Origin: Fistularia commersonii
Taxonomy: Eukaryota; Chordata; Actinopteri; Syngnathiformes; Fistulariidae
Direction: 5' to 3'
NCBI GenBank assembly: GCA_037954325.1
Contig: JBBMNZ010000014.1
Location: 13,710,956 to 13,774,955, forward strand
Length of the DNA: 64,000 nt
Below, piece by piece: positions 61,279 to 64,000 of this stretch. A model generated the notes under the pieces. The model had not been told where the DNA came from and made no database searches. It saw only the letters and a list, made by a program, of their open reading frames with translations. The position numbers and the translations under genes are program-made. Position 1 is the stretch's first letter; each line of letters starts with the position of its first letter.

Positions 61279-61492
61279 GGTGGTGTGGCTCAGGGGGTTA
61301 GGATGATCATCTTGGAAAAGAACATCCCTGGTTCTGTTCCTGTGCTCCTGCAAGCCTCTTGAAATGTTGTTGAGCTGCCAAAAAAACACTAAGTGGCTGC
61401 CACCTGCTCATGGTTCATCCATGATGTGCATGCACTTGGATGGAATGTGTGCAGCGTAGACAACTTCATTCATCCAAGTGTCTGTCAAAATG
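61279..61492 (+). mobile_element. tRNA-derived SINE, + strand
   Basis: The head reads GTGGCTCAGGGGGTTAGGAT (A box) and, about 40 bases on, GGTTCTGTTCCTG (B box, two changes from GGTTCGANTCC). The body has TGGCTGCCACCTGCTCATGG and TTCATCCATGATGTGCATGC, similar to the SINE at 36264-36472, so they are probably one family. The 3' end is around the TGGATGGAATGTGTGCAGCG segment. Confidence 0.7.
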
Positions 61493-62660
61493 CTAGGAGG
61501 AAATACAAGTACTCTGATAATGAGATAAAGTTTGCTTATAGCATTTCCTTTTTTTAACTAGAAACTAGAAGGTGGAAAAAAAATCATAATAACCCATAAT
61601 AAGGTGAAAAGTAAAATGTGATGGCAGGACAGTAGGGGGATTTCGACAATTAATGACTGATTCAAAGAAAATAATAAGGATTTAGAAGGTTAACCTCCAA
61701 AATGGAAGCAGAAAGATCATTATTTCTCAATGATATGCTTGTCTGGACAGTGATGGTAATACAAATGATAGATGAAACTTGTTTCCACTCCTTTTTTTGC
61801 ATTATTGCAGCCCCAAAGTTAACAAATAATCACCATTCAAGATCTTATTAATCACAGGAGAGGAAAGTGAAACAGCAATCAGTAACAGCACCCAGATGAA
61901 ATCTGAAAAGAGCATGTTTAAAATGTAGGTGGCCATGAGGAGAATAATGAAGTCTAGCGTTTTAGAAGCGACGGCCTGCCAGGTGAATGAGAGTGTGTGG
62001 ACAGTAAGTTCAGAAAACCTTGTGCTTTTTTCTGTGCAGCTTTCGCTCTAACAAACTGACACCACAACCTCCATGCATTTTTCATGACCTGTGTTGGCCA
62101 ACACTCTTTCTTGGTCCGTCTCTTGCCTTTTCTCTCCTTCTCACAGTTACAGGCACAGATGCCCATGCACCATCAAGCATTTTTCACTCTCAACTAAGCT
62201 ATATCCCAAAACTCTCAAAAAAACAGCAGTTTCACCAATTCCCTCAGTAATGTGAACTGGTGTTTCATTCTAAGGAGACAGTGTTGGAGAGATGACATTG
62301 AAGTGGGTAAGAGAAAGTAGAAAATAAGAAATCAATCTAAAATTAAGACTAAAAGGCACCCTTTTAACTTTAGAATGTTGACACTGAACATGTAATGCAC
62401 TGCAATTTAACTTATTCATCCATAAAGCAGATGTTTTGAGACTGTTTATTATTAAAAAGCAAACAGTAATCTGAGCTTAAGATACATAAAATCTTTTTTA
62501 AAAAGTGAAAGATGACCGAAATGATGAAGTCAAAAAAAATTTGGATTTCTCCTCTTTACTTTATTCCTACATAAATTAATACAAGCATGGAAGGAGATAA
62601 TTTAGTGAAATATCAGTGTGTGTGTTTGGTTGATGTTTTGATTAATCAAATAAATAACTA
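61493..62660. other. Intergenic sequence, no gene or element recognised
   Basis: AT-rich, with no open frame of known type. A 76-codon + frame at 62020-62250 and a 70-codon - frame at 61954-62166 overlap each other and look like chance. Confidence 0.5.
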
Positions 62661-62663
62661 AAC

Positions 62664-62745
62664 ATCCATCCATCCATCAATCCATCAATCGTCTGCCACT
62701 TATCCTGTACTCAGGGTCACGGGGATGCTGGAGCCCATCCCAGCC
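62664..62745 (-). mobile_element. 3' end of a tRNA-type SINE with (GATG)n tail
   Basis: The - strand reads GCTGGGATGGGCTCCAGCAT, CCCCGTGACCCTGAGTACAG, GATAAGTGGCAGACGATTGA and GATG repeats. This is the tail of the widespread fish SINE whose body is seen at 15600-15945. The rest of the SINE is missing. Confidence 0.65.
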
Positions 62746-62749
62746 ATCA

Positions 62750-63640
62750 TCTTGCGTCAGTGGAACATCCGGCTACTTCCTCCTGTCGATACACCATGGT
62801 TCAACGTTTGGCTGAAGATGCCTGTTGCCAGAGCTGCCTTACTGTTCCAAGGCCAAAAACCTCCTCTGCATTGTTGGATGTAGCCCACTACGCCAACATG
62901 GAGGACTGCAGATTAGGCCTGTGTCACAGCTTGTGTTGTAGCCTGTTGCTAAAGGTCAGTGTTCTGCCACTGTGAAGTCCCACGCTGCTGAGGCATTTTG
63001 GAAGTCCAAGGCACGTCCTCATGTGAGAGCCCACTAGGCTCTCTAGTCGATTAACATGTCTGAGTGAGATCTCCATGACCAGCAGCCACAACCATAAGGT
63101 GTAACAGCCCAAACTGGAGACAGCAGAGCTTCAGTTTTCCTTAGCGTGTGGTGTTAATCTGCCTGTGGAACAGTTGTTTCAATTGCTGGGTGCCATTGAG
63201 GGAGAGTTATACCACTGTTCGAGGCTCCTGATGGGCTTCTCCTCAATTGTTGGGATTTGTTCACCACTGATGTGGAATGGCTTGGCTGTAAGTTGTCTTT
63301 TTATGATGGAGATGCTGCGAGATTTGCTTTGCTTGAGTTCCAATCTTGCCCACTGGGTGTTTTCTAAGGAGAGGAAGATGGAGGCCACTCTTAATTCTGT
63401 CAACCTACCGCTACCCATGACGTATGACCATCTCCATCGCCATGATGAATGCCAGCGGGGAAATGGTATAAACTCTCTGGCCCTTGTAGAAACTAGCACA
63501 AGTTTTTGCTTGCCTCACCATCATATTTGCAACAGTTTCGGAAGGTTCATACTCTATCAACTCTGCTATCCCATCTGCTATACCTGCCGCACTATCCTTA
63601 CTTATCCGTTCACCAGCTAATAGCACCTGTCTCAGTCATT
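62750..63640 (-). mobile_element. Non-LTR retrotransposon fragment (reverse transcriptase C-terminal part)
   Basis: The - strand gives, in order and in alternating frames: YTISPLAFIMAMEMVIR (63450-63500), TQWARLELKQSKSRSISI then ISGEQIPTIEEKPIRSLEQW (63179-63360), and VNRLESLVGSHMRTCLGLPK, CLSSVGLHSGRTLTFSNRLQ (62924-63060). The W.R....SKSRS followed by I.G..IPTI.EKP..SLG pattern is that of a fish LINE reverse transcriptase after its catalytic box. The YADD-type box itself is lost. The clade is not assigned. Frameshifts show a dead copy. Confidence 0.55.
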
Positions 63641-64000
63641 GGTCTTTTACTGTTCCTTTCTACCTCAATTGGCTCACTCACTTGACTCACCTGCCCCCCC
63701 CAGCCTTGTATCAGTGTGTTCATTACTACAACCTTCAGTCATTTGTACTCTCTCGCCTTTTTCCTGTTCCACTCTTACCTCACCCATTTCTCCCCACTAC
63801 TCTCAACACACCTCACCTCCCTCAGTGCGGACACGTCCCGATCACATGATCCTCTTCACCACAGCCAGAGCAATTCATGGTCAAAAACAAAAATGTAATT
63901 AAAGTCATTGACATCATTATTGTTATTAAGAATCAGAAGCTGTTATCGCCGATGTTTCAGAAGTAAAGTATTATATCCATAAGGGATCTTTATAACCTGT
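63641..64000. other. Intergenic end of the window, C/T-rich then AT-rich
   Basis: Pyrimidine-rich sequence to about 63850, then AT-rich sequence with ATCAGAAGCTG near the end. Two overlapping + frames (63639-63902 and 63716-63898) result from the pyrimidine bias. No gene seen. Confidence 0.5.

Noticed and set aside
61279..61350. A functional tRNA gene
   Set aside because: A- and B-box likeness is present, but no cloverleaf can be drawn and the sequence runs into a SINE body.
62657..62695. CATCC repeats as a CRISPR-like or satellite array
   Set aside because: Simple 4-bp repeats without spacers at the tail of a SINE; the genome is vertebrate.

Overview
This is a window of vertebrate nuclear DNA, almost certainly from a teleost (ray-finned) fish. 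The evidence is a plexin-A gene split into many exons with GT-AG introns, AT-rich introns full of microsatellites, and a transposon set typical of teleosts: Rex1-like and Rex3-like LINEs, RTE-like LINEs, a Tc1 element with long terminal repeats, a pogo/Tigger element with 'ggcgcac' termini, a small hAT element and tRNA-derived SINEs. There are no bacterial-type operons, no CRISPR array and no phage genes. Nearly all open reading frames over 60 codons in six frames are chance, repeat-derived or intronic.

Layout. Bases 1-230 hold the 5' part of an antisense Rex3-like LINE inside an intron. From 1318 to 36752, on the + strand, lie the last 14 coding exons of a class-A plexin. The residue pattern fits plxna1 best. 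Together they give 676 codons plus a stop: the juxtamembrane segment, the transmembrane helix and the whole cytoplasmic R-Ras/Rap GAP region with its inserted Rho-GTPase-binding domain. All 13 internal junctions keep frame. A 3'UTR of about 2.8 kb follows, to an AATAAA at 39555-39560. The extracellular sema, PSI and IPT exons lie upstream of the window. The introns carry an old + strand LINE (about 22.5-24.9 kb), antisense Rex3, Rex1-like and RTE-like fragments, SINEs, a hAT MITE and an LTR-like, CpG-rich block in the last intron (about 32.6-33.7 kb).

From about 39.6 kb to the end I see no host gene. This half is intergenic and is a graveyard of nested, broken mobile elements: a Ty3/Gypsy integrase remnant, a 1.58 kb Tc1 element with both ends and TA target duplication, Rex1-like and RTE-like fragments (46.9-49.8 kb), a Rex3-like copy (50.2-51.8 kb), a pogo/Tigger copy joined to another Rex3-like copy that contains a further insertion (57.3-59.9 kb), SINEs, and the end of another non-LTR retrotransposon (62.7-63.6 kb).

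The only working gene supported is the plexin, the signal-transducing receptor subunit for semaphorins in axon guidance. I did not find a convincing new biological system. The best second-look items are an exact 60-bp tandem duplication at 49174-49293, the CpG-rich LTR-like island in the last plexin intron, a duplicated 220-240 bp intronic segment, and a strong antisense bias among the LINE copies.
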